DNA of 64,000 nt from Venturia oleaginea (taxonomy: Eukaryota > Ascomycota > Dothideomycetes > Venturiales > Venturiaceae), in contig JABMLP010000006.1 of the NCBI GenBank assembly GCA_013176395.1, positions 620,001 through 684,000 on the forward strand, written 5' to 3'. Position numbers and translations under genes: made by a program. The first letter of the stretch is position 1; every line of letters starts with the position of its first letter. The notes beneath the pieces were generated by a model that worked only from the letters and a program-made list of their open reading frames with translations, was not told the DNA's origin and made no database searches. Positions 1-12,176 of the stretch are shown here, piece after piece.

Positions 1-1666
1 TATCACGTAATATATGGAAACCCCCTGTACATCTCACCCCAACTCAACGCAGTCAATTCTGACGCACCCGTGAACTTTTAAAACGCACCCAGCACTACGC
101 AAAAAGAGCTGTGTTCTCCGCAATAATTCAGCTATTATTAAGTCAATTCCATCAAGAATCGCTCGTTATGCGATGCATTTTTGAGATCTCGAGATTTTGG
201 AATTCCCGGTATCGTAATTACTTCGGCGTGATAGAATATCCACGGGAAGGACTTGAAATCCACCGCTCAAAAATCCTCGCTATTCAGTTTCTTTTGACCC
301 TTTCTCTTACCATTGCACATGATACTGGCCGCCAGAGTGCCCAAGTACCTCGCAGTTACGCCTTCCTCACAAACAATAACAGCGCGCCATGTCGTTGAAC
401 CGCGTCCTGTTCACGTCGAAACAATCTTATGAGACTTACGAAGCTCTCCACATGTCTATTTCTCCTGGAACGAAGTACGTCATATTCTTGACGATGGCAA
501 CGGCTGGGTCCCAGGTTTCGGTGTCTGTCAAACTATTGCTCCAAATTAATACGTACTCCTCGAGCTACCCATTCGTGAGATCATTGCGCGAAATTTTCCT
601 ATAAAAATCGGACTGAACACAACCCGGGCCAGAACACGTGACTTGGACAGGTGTGGAGTCTGTTTTGAAACGATTTATCCAAAGCCAAACTGCTAACTTG
701 GCACAGGCGAGCCCCATCCGTGCGTTCTCCCCAACGACCGATTCGATCTAGACACTAGGCTGTTGTGGATATACTGCATTTCCCATGACTAGTTCTGTAT
801 ATCTCGCGCGTTAGGTGCGATCATTGAGCTTGACGTGAGTTGTTTTCGCATACCTCGGATTCTTTTCCTTGCATCGAAAATCTTCTCCCAGAATTGGTTC
901 TGCTCCCAGACAAACAACGTTAAGCATAATCAAGCGATACAGCGGGGCAGGACATACGTGTCCTCTGATGTTCGACGTGTATTCGCTGACCATGCCCATC
1001 CGGAAAAAAAAAACATTGGACTACAGCCATATAATTGCAGCTTTGACTGCCGGAGGTGTATTGCATTTGCTCGGTCAATCCTGGTGGCTTCAACGGCAGA
1101 AGGCCCACGCTGGCTGATGGTAGGGCTTGCAATCTGACCTGACGCACTTTCCGTGCAACACCTCTAGCCATTTCACCAATTGCGAGTGTCGGAACGGAAA
1201 TCATGTGGCCGAATCTGTCCATTCAGCCTCGTGGCAACGAGGCGGGCTATCCGTGCGGATCTACGAGACACCGGCAAGCGTGGAGACTACACTTTCAGCA
1301 AGCCATCTAAAGAGGTCTAGAGTTGCTTCTGGGGTGCCACTTTATCAACTCACACCTTCAATCCCGGTTTTCTTTGTGGATATTAGATCACTGTCTTCTT
1401 GCTCTATTTGTCAACTGCGCATCCTTTAGCACGGCTCTACAATCCAATTCTATCTTTTTGGGACGACTGCAACGCGAGATAGTACTTTCCTCCTGTTTTC
1501 TTAACGCCAAACCTTTTGCATACTGTTGGCGCGTTTCAGAACGACGTCGATAGGGCAGTAGAACGACATCTTTCTTTCACCATCGAAGGTCCATCCATCT
1601 CTCTCTTCAGTTCTTGGGAAATCACGGTCTAACTCAGCCTAGCTACCGGATATCGACAACAGTAAG
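1..1666. other. Left-end intergenic region, no gene seen
   Basis: Only short overlapping reading frames without recognisable domains occur here. The last 100 bp, around 1565-1625, are pyrimidine-rich (runs of TCTTTC and CTCTCTC), as expected for the core promoter and 5' leader of the transporter gene that follows. Confidence 0.5.
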
Positions 1667-3656
1667 ATGGCCTGGGGAGTGCTAGAAGACCCGCGCACGC
1701 CAAAGCCCGCTGGAACGGTGCTCCTGGATGATATTATTCAACAAATGCAGGCGATGCAAAATGCCACGGACAAACCAGAATTGTCACATCTCAAGCGAGA
1801 CGCAAAAAACAAGCACATCATCTTGCAGCCTCAGCCCTCGGATTCTCCAAATGATCCGCTCAACTGGGAATTTAAGACGAAGGCATTGATCATCTTGACC
1901 CTCATTACATCCATGACAGCTGTTGGAGGTATTCTTGGTATGCTAGGAACCGCAGGACGAATTTTGGCCACGAAATTTCATGTCGACTATCCAACCATTG
2001 TCAAAACTTTGAGTCCTCCAGCCATAGCAACGAACGCTGTAGCTCTCTTCATTGCCTGCTCTATTTCTGCCGTGTACGGGAAAAGGCTCCAGATCTTTAT
2101 CGGTGTGACGGTCATTTGGATCAACATGTTTGCTGGATACTTCGCCAACTCCTTGGGTTATTATCGGAATTTGGGTATTGTGAATGGGCTCTTTGGAGCG
2201 CCGTTGGAGCTGTTGATTGCACCTATCATCACGGATATGATTTATATCCATGAGAGGGGTCGGCTGATGGCGTTGAGCGCTGTTGTTGGAGTCATTGGTG
2301 GGGATGCTAGGTAAGTCTCAGCCTGTGTCGTCAGCTGGTTGAGTTTGTACTTCTCGAGGGAGCACTGGAGATAGGTTGAATGGCTAGTGTCGGGTCGATA
2401 GCAAAGATTTCTCCTCGGCCCCTAGGGCCGGCAAATCATTGCTATCACTCTTGATCTGGTTCAAACTTATCAACAATAGGATCTGTCATGACCATGCTGA
2501 ACCGGCAAACTAACTGCGTAATTTTTGGATGATACCTTATGCTAACACTAATTGAAGTCACGTTATTTCCGGAAACATTATCTCCAGACTAGGTGTCAAA
2601 TACCTCTACATTATCAGCTTCGGTGTCTTGGTGCCCTTCCTCATGGCCATCTTTTTCTTCGTTCGTGAAACGACATTCGAGCGCAAGAAGGTGGCAGAAC
2701 CAATCATTATCGCTGGCGAAGGCAAGGTCGAGATTGCTCCTGGAACAAAAGCCACAGTCATTGATCCAGGATCCAATACTGGAATTAATGATAAGAAAGC
2801 GAAGGTTGTCGTAGCCACCGAAGATCTTGGCTTGAGAACCTCCAACAGCGGAAGCGGTAGCTCCATCAAGCCCGATGAGTCTGCCCTTGATGTCAAATTC
2901 ACCACGCGCCAAAATCTTGTGCTTTGGCGCGGCCGTATTACGGACAGGAGTCTCATCAAAGCTTTCTTCCAACCCTTTCCTCTCATGATATTTCCCTCGG
3001 TTCTCTTCAGCACAATTGTCAATGGCGCCTTTATCACCTGGACCATGACCTCCGGAATCATAACGCACCAAGTTTTTCTCTACCCACCCTACAACCTCAA
3101 GCCCGATACCCTTGCCTACATTGGTCTGCCCGGCTCAGTCGTCGGACTCATTTCAAGTATCCTAGCCGGTATGACAAGCGATTGGTTGATCAAATTCATG
3201 GCGCACCGAAATAATGGTGTCTACGAACCCGAATTCCGACTGGTCATGATGATCCCGGCCGTCCTCTTCAGCACAGTCGGGTTCCTCACTCTAGGACCGC
3301 TCTACGCGCGCCACGCACCTACTGCCCAACTCGTCGTCGCTGGTCTCCTGTTCCACCTCGGCGGCCCCTTTGCGTCCTCGGCTTGCGTCACTTACATCTT
3401 CGATACCATGCAGAATAGCTCGACCGAGGCATTCGTGGCCACGTCTCTGTTCAAACACATCTTCATGTTTATCGCTACTTCTTTTGTGCCTGGATGGTTT
3501 TCGAAGGTGGGACCGATCAAGTGTTATCGGACGCTTGCTATTTTGAACCTGGTGTTTGCGAGTCTAGCGATTCCCATGTATGTTTTTGGGAAGAGGTTGA
3601 GGGGGATGGTGGCGAGGAATGAGTTTTTGAAGAAGGCCAGTAGGGCTGATAAGTAG
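1667..3656 (+). CDS. MFS transporter, fungal drug/polyamine-type (two exons, 580 aa)
   Basis: Major facilitator superfamily plasma-membrane transporter, probably a proton-driven exporter of small molecules; the substrate cannot be read from the sequence. Exons are 1667-2310 and 2558-3656. The 247-bp intron starts GTAAGT, ends AATTGAAG, and splits a Ser codon (phase 2). The N-terminus begins MAWGVLEDPR and carries a DPLNW motif just before the first helix, as in fungal DHA-type MFS proteins. About 12 hydrophobic helices can be counted: six in roughly residues 65-270, then a charged cytoplasmic loop (about 270-345, rich in Lys and Glu), then six more to about residue 560. The C-terminus is short and basic. 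The start is the first ATG and matches the family N-terminus. The next gene is more than 1 kb downstream, so no operon-like grouping is implied. Confidence 0.88.
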
Positions 3657-4779
3657 GGGGTGCTTGCGTCATTGGGCAGTTCTTTTCAATTCTCAGTTTC
3701 GTCCTCGTCTTGTTTGGGAACTTTGGGTATGGTTATTTGGCTTTACAGAGAGGGGCGAACGGTTCGGATTGGAGTTAAGGTGTGTGCAATGCCCTTTAGC
3801 TAGTGGCAGGTGTGGCGGCGGCGGCGTTCCAAATTGCTTGGGCAGTTTTCGCGGAACTTCCCGTCATATTTTCTTACACTTTATTCTTTTAAAATATTTA
3901 AAACCTCCAACCTGATGGCGTTGCGATTTCTTTCTTCGACTCACCGATCTCACCTTTCAAGTGATGGCTTTTCGCCGCTGAGGGTTTTCGTGAAGCTGAA
4001 TTTCCAACATGACCCTCTCGAGTGAGTCCCGCGGTCCATTGCCAGATCGAGAAGATCTAGAAAAAGTGTTACTGAGATAAGGTATCATCTGTGATTTTGT
4101 GTTGATTGAGAGCATAATCACCATCTCGCAAAGTACAACTGCACGAGCTGAGTACAAAATGGAGGCGTTCAGGATTCAGGAACTCGTACCCCTCTTGGGA
4201 ACTCGGATACTCGGGGGCGCCAATGGGAGAATACAACATGCTGGACGTAGCTTTTGTGGCAGGTTTTGATGGATGGGGATGGTATTTTGGTTTACTGCTT
4301 TGCGCCTTGTTGAGTGTGTAGGGCTGAAGTGGGAATTTTGGGGATGCGGTTCGGTATTGCCATGTTCGGGGCGCGCGTGGCTGGAGGTGAGCTTGGATGA
4401 CACGGTGATTATAGGTTGAGTGTTATTTGTTGTGGGAAATGGAGCTGAGTTTTGTGCATTTGGGAGATGATTCCGGGGTTTGAGGACGAGTAGAAAAGAT
4501 GTTGTCTCTCCGATAAGGATGGGGATTGCTCATGTGAGATAGATAACAGGAGTGAGAGGAAGAGTGAAGCATATAAGGAGAGGATCTAAGCTGTTGGATA
4601 TTCTGAAATCCATAGAAACGATCTCGTTCGTTATCGAGCTTCTTACCCCAGGATCTTCATACATCTTGCTTGTTTGAGTAATATCTCAATCTGCGATAGA
4701 ACAACCCCCCATCTCAACCGCAAGACTCTTCCAAACAACCTCGCTCAAACCTAGACTCCTCTTGCCATCAACAATCACA
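3657..4779. other. Intergenic, no gene seen
   Basis: This is the 3' flank of the transporter and the 5' flank of the DUF3602-like locus. It has only short antisense reading frames with no domain signal. The stretch from about 4680 to 4775 is C/A/T-rich and lacks G, typical of a fungal 5' leader. Confidence 0.5.
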
Positions 4780-5346
4780 ATGGCATCCCGCGGCGTAGCA
4801 CGAACCGTAAACCCACCACCATCCCACCGTTCCTACGGTATCAGCGGTGCGGGGAACGTCCGCAAAGAAGCTTCCATCTAATCAACCAGCTCCACCTCCT
4901 CCACTTCCAGCGACCCCATGTCCCTCATCGATCGCGTCCAATTCTACAGTATCGAAGGCGCTGGGAACATGTGCAAGGGGCCCTCTATATACTCCAATCA
5001 CTGGGGTCACTCCAGCCAACCCATATCCAGCGATCCAAGGTCCCTCGTTGAACGCTGCTTCCAATCACGCGGTACTGGTGGTGCGGGAAATTTGAGGACA
5101 GGGTCGCAGATAGTGGCTGCTGAGCATTTTGTGAGTGTGCCTCAGGTTAGTGCTAAGTTTGGCATTGATTCCTTCTTGTTCTGATGGGTTCTTTTGCTAA
5201 TGCTTATCGCAGAAAGAAGATGCTCTCGATGAAGGTTGAGGTCTGACTCGGGAACGTCGAAGAGTGGGTCTATTGTTGATACTTTTACGGGACTGTTCGT
5301 TAAGAGTGAGGAGAAAGTTGAGGAGATCGACGTGACCAAGGAGTAG
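4780..5346 (+). pseudogene. DUF3602-like gene, degenerate (GAGN repeats)
   Basis: One reading frame from ATG 4780 contains three copies of the Gly-Ala-Gly-Asn motif typical of DUF3602 proteins (SGAGNV near residue 23, EGAGNM, then GGAGNL). The frame is interrupted by TAA at 4879-4881 and then resumes with a Ser/Thr-rich linker and the second GAGN copy. A likely intron runs from GTGAGT at 5131 to the AG at 5212, with a branch point in TGCTAATG. Reading on from there in phase meets TGA at 5237. The plausible Ser/Lys/Glu-rich C-terminus lies in another frame and stops at 5344-5346. So at least one nonsense codon and one frame break separate recognisable parts. A 50-bp intron from GTATCA at 4839 to the CAG at 4889 could remove the stop but would also delete a family motif. 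DUF3602 function is unknown. Confidence is moderate for the family and fair for decay. Confidence 0.55.
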
Positions 5347-5466
5347 GATCTTGAGTGTGCGACGAAATTCTTTTTATACCCTGAGCAATAAGATGAGTGC
5401 ATAGTTTGATGGTAAATGACTTCATTCATTAAGCGCGCAATGATTATATACTGCTGGTTCTTGCTT

Positions 5467-6942
5467 TTACTTCTTCGGCTCAGTGATCATTAGAATTGTT
5501 CCCACGCCCATGATCTACATTTCGTTAGCCTGCATCTCATCCCTTCTTAATGTCATAAAGACGACTTACCTCATCAAGTTGTCCGTCATCGGTCTTCATA
5601 CCTCCATACTTCGTCAAATCGTAATTCGCTCGCAGGTAGAAACTGTCCCCTGCTTTGGCAGGAGTCATCAAATGACAGCTTGTCATCGACTTAATGTGTT
5701 CACCCGAACCATGGGACATGCCACCTGAGATACCTGCAGCATAGTTGGCTTTGGCCTCACAGATGCGTTGATTATTTTGATAGATCTAATTCAGTGTTAG
5801 TATGTTTCTATCTCCGCTAGAGAACCAACGCACGTCAATTGTAATTCCACCATCATGTAAATGCCCGCCAACACCAAGAATAGTAAAGTCGAAGGGTGTT
5901 GTCCAAGGCTTGGTAGCCTCTGAGAAGACTAAAGATTTCGGCACGCCTTTGCTGGTAACGTTCGAGGGACCGAAGGGGTTCTCCTTGGGGCCACAGCGAA
6001 GAGATTGGCCGAGAGTGAGCCAAGCGACGTGACTGTCTTTGAAGTCTGTTCGTGGGCCGTCGTAGTACTCGTAACCAATTGCTAGCCAAACCCATTGCGC
6101 TTCTTCTAATTCATTTTTGAATTCTCCAATGAGTGTCATGCTGTCGGCGTTGGTCATACGGTATCCCTGGGTTAGTCAGCTTATCAGCAGTCGCCCGTTC
6201 CATTCTATTACGCCACATACGGCTTTGACATCGCCCTCGGTCCTGGACGTGTAGGTGGACACACTTCGTTCTAGGGGCGGTCAGCAGATGAACCAAGATT
6301 TGCTCGGAATCAGCGTACCATTTCCAGATGAGAAAATAGTCTCAGTGCTTGACTCGTTACAAATAGGATCCCGAATCTTTGGACCAGAAGTGACAATGAC
6401 ACTGTGGTGCAGCCATGCACTCGAGCCGGTTTGAGTACCATTCGCATACTCGAGATCTGCATTAATTGCACCAATCATACATTCGCCGCAAGGCTTCTCC
6501 AACCTTGGGAGGTAGACATCTGCCATTCCCGAAAGGCTCATCGCCTTGCTCTGCCAGTTGAGTTCCTGGGAGGAATGTTAGCTTTTATATGTATGGTTAT
6601 TCTAAGAAGAACCAGTACCTTGGTCCCTGGAAGTCGGAAAGGACCATATCGGATTTTCTTTCTCAGCGTTCCATCTTTAAACACCTTCGGAGACTCGATC
6701 TGAACATCAGCAACTAGACTATTTGGCGCCGTGTAATTCCCGTTCCCAGTGACTGCTTGTAATTTGCCATTACTATCAAACAAATTTGGGTATAGTTGAG
6801 TAGGAGTGACTGCTAGGCCAGGGACACTGTCGAGAGTGATGTTTGGTTTTGCCGATGGTGCGTCGCGGATCTCATGTCGCGGCAAGGCTATCGCGTTGGC
6901 TGCAATTGCGCCAATGACAAGGCAAGCGCCCGAGACTTTCAT
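5467..6942 (-). CDS. Secreted protein with HHSV and GGHLHDGG motifs (six exons, 405 aa)
   Basis: Exons on the minus strand are 6942-6619, 6565-6319, 6270-6221, 6166-5834, 5785-5570 and 5514-5467. All five introns are 48-55 bp with canonical borders and agreeing phases. The chosen ATG gives a signal peptide (MKVSGACLVIGAIAANAIA), whereas an upstream in-frame extension would not. The mature part has several N-glycosylation sequons, a CGECM motif and AWLHHSV near residue 150, and GGHLHDGG near residue 300, followed by a Cys-containing C-terminal domain. Paired histidines in such motifs suggest metal binding, resembling stress-upregulated Nod19 (SURNod19)-type or copper monooxygenase-like folds; this is inference from motifs. 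The exact role is unknown. It is divergently arranged with the HAL2-type gene across about 650 bp. Confidence 0.8.
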
Positions 6943-7589
6943 AGCGAATTCTAGGAGTGTAACGAGAGACTGAGGTGAGCAGTGGACCCGAAAAGAGAAA
7001 AGAATGGAAACGCAGGCAAATATGAGCATCCCCAGGATAGCTCGGGTGCGGCTTGATCTACAGAGGTGGATAATCTAAGACTACTACTATCTATCCACGT
7101 CGAGAAAGGCCGACTCTGGTTGAAGATTTTCTAGACGGAGCGAATCGGACCACAGAATCTGGAATGAAGCAAAGGCTGGGATTGGCGGATCTGATACTGG
7201 TGCCAATCAAGGTCGACGAAGCTGACCTCGGAGCGAGATAACTTGGCAGATGCAATACTCGTTTATATTCGTTCAATATAGAAACCGGACGTCGGAGGAG
7301 AGAAGATACAGGCAAAAATGCGAACTTCAACTGGAGCCCGAATCGCGACCATCGCTTGGTGATACTGGTGTTGATCTTGACGATGGATTCAAGTCATACA
7401 CTACGACAGAAAGCATTTGGTGAGTGATGTTATAGAAAGAGAGAGTTTGGTCCATCGAAGAATTCCTAGTCCTAGTCGGGTGGTATAGCTTCTACGGCTG
7501 CAGTCTGAAATATTCACGCAAACGACTTGGGCAAAATATCCCTTCCTCTACCGACTTCGGCAATGACGTTGATCCATTTTTCTCACTAG
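6943..7589. other. Divergent promoter region
   Basis: This gap lies between the minus-strand secreted-protein gene and the plus-strand HAL2-type gene, so it should hold both promoters. No coding signal and no clear TATA element were seen. Confidence 0.4.
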
Positions 7590-8801
7590 ATGCCTACACA
7601 GATCACCGTGAACGTCAAGGTTCTTCTTCTCTCAATCGTCATCCTGGCTCTAAGTCTCTTACCAGCAGTTCACCCTCGTCTCTCCCTCCTCGCCCGTCAC
7701 CTCAAAACCTCAACCCGCCCCTCATCCGCCATGTCTACCTCCTACTCCCACGAGCTCCAAATAGCTCTGCTCGCAGTGCAAAGAGCGTCTATACTCACAC
7801 AAGCTGTGTACAATACCACAGCAAAGGGAACCGTGAACAAGTCGGATCACTCGCCCGTTACAATCGGCGATTTTGGTGCCCAAGCCTTGATCATTTCAGC
7901 TTTGAAGCACAACTTCCCCAGCGATGAGATTGTGGCAGAAGAGGAGGCTTCAGATTTACGCGAGAACGAAGATTTGAGGAAACAGGTCTGGTCGTACGTC
8001 CAAAGCACAAAGCTAGCTGATTCCGAAGGCGAGAAGGCCTTAGGCGGGCCACTGGCTGATGCGGAGAGAATGATGGACATTGTTGACCAAGGCAAGAGCG
8101 CTGGCGGAAGCAAAGGTAGAATTTGGGCAATTGATCCTATCGATGGCACCAAAGGATTCTTGAGAGGCGGCCAGTACGCTGTATGCCTGGCGTTAATGGT
8201 TGATGGACAAGTCAAGGTCGGTGTCTTGGGATGCCCGAACCTACCAGTTGACGACAATGCAAGAATCGACGCGAGTATTGGGCACGACCAAAAGGGAGGA
8301 GAAGGAAATGGTGTTTTGATCAGCGCTGTCGAGGGCCATGGAGCAACGAGCCGAGCACTTTCAACCGGCGCATTGGAGCCAGAACACCCGATCATGATGA
8401 GACCAATCGACGATATTTCGAAAGCTTCATTCTGCGAAAGCGTGGAAGCTGGGCACTCGAATCAAGGCGAGCAAGGAGAGATTGCAAGACGATTAGGCAT
8501 TGTGAGCGAGAGTGTCCGCATGGATTCCCAAGCCAAGTACGCATCCATCGCTCGCGGCGCTGGAGATGTTTACCTCCGCTTGCCTACCAGCAAGACATAT
8601 CAAGAGAAAATCTGGGATCATGCTGCCGGAGAGTTGATTGTGCGCGAGGCCGGAGGCCAGGTCACAGACTCGGTTGGCAACAGACTAGACTTCACACGAG
8701 GACGGACACTGGCCGCGAACAAGGGCGTGGTTGCTGCACCAAAAGCGGTTCACGCTCGAGTGCTGGAGGTCGTGAAGGAAGTGCTTGCTGAGAAGAAATA
8801 G
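7590..8801 (+). CDS. HAL2: 3'(2'),5'-bisphosphate nucleotidase, HAL2/MET22 type
   Basis: Lithium-sensitive Mg-dependent phosphatase that removes the 3' phosphate of PAP and PAPS, by-products of sulfate assimilation. It is an intronless 403-aa frame. Signature motifs of the inositol-monophosphatase superfamily are all present: the DHSPVTIGDFGAQA motif, the acidic EEE metal ligands, DPIDGTKGFLRGG (metal-binding Asp residues) and the C-terminal WDHAAGELIVREAGG. The usual fungal start MSTSYSHEL lies at 7731. The upstream in-frame ATG at 7590 adds about 47 residues including a hydrophobic stretch (VLLLSIVILALSLLP) and a basic segment. That extension could be a membrane or organelle signal, or it could be untranslated leader. 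Function is secure; the start is not. Confidence 0.93.
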   Translation: MPTQITVNVKVLLLSIVILALSLLPAVHPRLSLLARHLKTSTRPSSAMSTSYSHELQIALLAVQRASILTQAVYNTTAKGTVNKSDHSPVTIGDFGAQALIISALKHNFPSDEIVAEEEASDLRENEDLRKQVWSYVQSTKLADSEGEKALGGPLADAERMMDIVDQGKSAGGSKGRIWAIDPIDGTKGFLRGGQYAVCLALMVDGQVKVGVLGCPNLPVDDNARIDASIGHDQKGGEGNGVLISAVEGHGATSRALSTGALEPEHPIMMRPIDDISKASFCESVEAGHSNQGEQGEIARRLGIVSESVRMDSQAKYASIARGAGDVYLRLPTSKTYQEKIWDHAAGELIVREAGGQVTDSVGNRLDFTRGRTLAANKGVVAAPKAVHARVLEVVKEVLAEKK

Positions 8802-9798
8802 GCATAGCTCAGACAATATCAAAATCACTCCCTACGATACCAGCATTGCACTATGGCGGTGATGATCATCCTTTGGAGTTCGTCTTTACACTCGCAAATT
8901 ATGACGTTCCCAATCCGAGCCAGCAACTCCACTATCCAATCATCCACACTGCGAATCGCTTCGAAATGTCGAGTTGGTCTTGAAGCAATTCGTTGGGGCC
9001 TGTCACTATCCGCCGAGTTGCTTAAAATTTTCAGAGGAGCATACGACCACTCCATGTTTGTCAGCGATACCTTTCGACTAGCCGCGTATCATAATTCCAC
9101 CCGAGGACAACCGTAAAGCTGATACTTCTCCGCATGCAGGTCATTTGCCAGCCCAACACTGGCGAAGATCTTAACAGCGTCAGGACCAATTGTTCCAGAG
9201 ATTCAGTACCCTTCAGATCTCCCCGTGGCCAAGCAGAATATTGTGGTCCGAAATCAAGGCTTTGACGATGTTTTACCGACACTTCCCAGCGCGATCGTTG
9301 CCAGGATGTCAGCAAGGTTCTCCATCTCTTGGTGGACACTTTTGAATCGGAGCTCTTTCTCCCACGGCCGAGACGCCATCATCGTCTGTCGCACTCGGAC
9401 ATCTATTCTTTCAACCTTTACGATACTAATTATTCATACGCGAAGTGACGATCCTCTTCTATGTAGCCGTGCTTCAAAGTGTGTTGCTAGTGTAATATCG
9501 GCAGTACGTGTATATAAGGTCTGCTATTATGCCGTTCACCAATATAGTAGTGAGAATTGGCATTTTAATTGCAAACAAAAACCTTTCACTAGAACTACTT
9601 TGTGGCATTTGCTCAGAGAACAACTCCCAAATCACTCATCCCAGCCAACACCATCTCCAGCTCAACTCAATCCCTCTTCTTACACCAGTGCAGCGTTTAG
9701 GCTGTGGACATGCGCTGCTCGTTGATATTTCGCTGGAGGTAGCGATTGAATCAATCCGCGCCTAAAGGGGCTAGTCTCACGAAAGAGCCGTGCGCGCA
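8802..9798. other. Intergenic, putative GH78 promoter
   Basis: No convincing gene. A TATA-like TATATAAGG lies at 9511-9519, about 280 bp before the GH78 start codon. Short reading frames on both strands here are unsupported. Confidence 0.4.
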
Positions 9799-12176
9799 AT
9801 GACGGGTTGGAATTTGTTCTTGGTCGCTTGCGCGACATTCTCGTCGGTCCACGGCATCGACACTCCAACGTGCTGGAGAGATACAATATGTACAGGACCG
9901 GTGCAGCCTTCGTTCCCAGGGCCATGGCAGAGGGACATTTTTGCACCACCAGGACGAACCATCAGGCCGAAGAAAATTGTTTCTCTTTCGGATGGAAAGG
10001 CTATTTCACAATTTCCCGGTCCCGCTAATCTACAAGGGAACGGATCGGCATTGGTGTTTGATTTTGGCCTCGAAGTGGGCGGCATTGTCGCAGTAAACTA
10101 CACGTCAACTGGTCCTGCGAGTCTTGGTCTTGCTTTCAGTGAAGCGAAGAATTGGATTGGAGAGTGGTCGGACACGTCAAATGGGAGGTTTAAGGGACCC
10201 GATGGAGCTATATATGCGAATATCACCATTTCTGGAGAAGGGAGGTATGTCATGCCCGACAAGGTTATGAGGGGAGGTTTCCGCTACCTGACGCTTTTTC
10301 TCGAGACTGCCAATAACACCACTTTGAGTGTCAACGACATCAAAACTGAGCTCTCGTTCCAGCCAACTTGGCCGTATCTTCAGTCGTACCAAGGGTACTT
10401 CCAGAGTAGTGACGACTTGCTGAATAAGATCTGGTACGCTGGCGCTTACACGTTACAAACGAATGCAGTGCCTACAAATACAGGACGACAGGTGCCGATG
10501 ATGAGATATGGATGGGCGAATAATGCAACGTTGGGGCCTGGTAGTACCATCATTGTTGATGGCGCGAAAAGGGATAGAGCGGTTTGGCCGGGCGACATGG
10601 GAATTGCTGTGCCTGCAGCTTTCGTGAGCACAGGAGATCTTGAGAGCGTCAAGAATGCTTTGCAAGTAATGTACAATTATCAGGTATCCCACTCCCTTTT
10701 CAAATGGTCTTCCGAGCAAGAAGCTAACCCTCTCAGAACGCTGATGGATCATTTCCTGAAGCTGGTCCACCGCTTCTCCAGCAGAACAGCGATAGTAAGG
10801 ACTTCTTGGTTTCAATTTCCAATTTCTTGCTAAATGGGATCAGCGTACCACATGTGGACCATGATCGGAACTCACACCTATGTTCTTTACACAAACGACA
10901 CTCAGTTTCTCACTCAGAACTGGCCAAAGTATGAAAAAGCTATGAAATTCATCTACAGAAAAGTCGGAGATAGCGGGCTTCTGAACGTGACAGGGCAGCG
11001 TGATTGGGCACGCTGGCAAACCAAAGGCAACAGTTCTGAGGCCAACATAATGTTAACACTCCTTTCTCCGCCTCGTTACCCCAGATGCTAATCTCCACCA
11101 GCCTCTATGAGACTCTCAAGACCGCAGCTGCACTGATTCCTTGGGTCAGCCCAACCCTCGCAGATCCAAAACTGGAACACCTCTACCTTGACCGCGCCAG
11201 ACTTCTCAAAGCCGCCATTAATCGACACCAATTCTCCTCGTCTTATGGCGCCTACCGTGACAATGCAACATCGACAACGCTCTACCCTCAAGATGCAAAT
11301 AGCATGGCCATCCTCTTCAACGTCACCACGCCCAACATCACCACCCAAATATCCGACCGTCTAAAAGAGTATTGGACAGACATCGGCCCCGCTTCTCCCG
11401 AGCTCCCCAACAACATCTCCCCCTTCATCACCAGTTTCGAACTTCAAGCCCACTTCACAATCGGCAAAACAAATCGTGCGCTTGATCTACTAAGGCGGAC
11501 GTGGGGTTGGTACATCAACCATCCCAACGGCACAGGATCAACGTTAATCGAAGGATATCGTACCGACGGTACTTTCGGCTATCGTTCTGAACGTGGTTAT
11601 GGCAAGGACCCGTCCTACGTTTCGCATGCTCATGGCTGGTCTGCGGGTCCTACGTCTGCCCTTACAAATTACATTGCTGGATTGTCGGTTACGGGGCGAG
11701 CGGGGAGTAAATGGGTCGTTGCGCCGCAACTTGGCGATTTGTCGTATGCTGAGGCGGGGTTTACTACCGGTCTTGGGAGGTTCAGGGTTGCGTGGCAGAG
11801 GATTGGCGCAGGCGCGGGCCCTTCCTCACCTCCCTCCAATGGGACAATAACGACTCTACATTTTAGAGAGTCTGCGGGATACGACGTTCAGATTGATACA
11901 CCGCTTGGTACTGAAGGTGAAGTTATCCTTCCGTTTCTTGAGGAGGGCGTAGAACCCGGTGTTAGTACTTATGAGTCTTCTGGTGCGGGATCGGCTGGCT
12001 TCACATTCACGAGCGATGGGAAAGGGGGGTTGAGGGCTTTTGTCGGTGGGGGGAGGAAACAATTTGTTGTCAGGCAGGTTTTTCGGAATGATGTTATTGG
12101 TAGGGGGCCACCGGTGTCGGTGGTCAAGTATGTGGGGACGGAGAGGAATCTCTTCTCGAGGAATTGGGGACTTTAG
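9799..12176 (+). CDS. Secreted alpha-L-rhamnosidase-like glycoside hydrolase, GH78 type (741 aa)
   Basis: Exons are 9799-10683, 10737-10794, 10844-11051 and 11102-12176. The introns are 53, 49 and 50 bp, and their removal restores a continuous family-like frame through NADGSFPEAGPP, DTYHMWTMIGTHTY and a spliced ILYETLKTAAAL segment. The ATG at 9799 starts a signal peptide (MTGWNLFLVACATFSSVHG). A beta-sandwich-like N-terminal half (to about residue 200) is followed by a (alpha/alpha)6 barrel region with typical tryptophan- and aspartate-rich segments (for example GQRDWARW, GTGSTLIEGY, HGWSAGPTSALT). About ten N-glycosylation sequons support secretion. Expected role is removal of terminal rhamnose, or a related sugar, from plant polysaccharides or glycosides; substrate specificity is inferred. 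The 3' end is intact with a beta-rich C-terminal domain. Confidence 0.88.

Noticed and set aside
8825..9339. Minus-strand frames upstream of the GH78 gene
   Set aside because: Protein-like in places but interrupted, with no recognisable family and no splice pattern that joins them.
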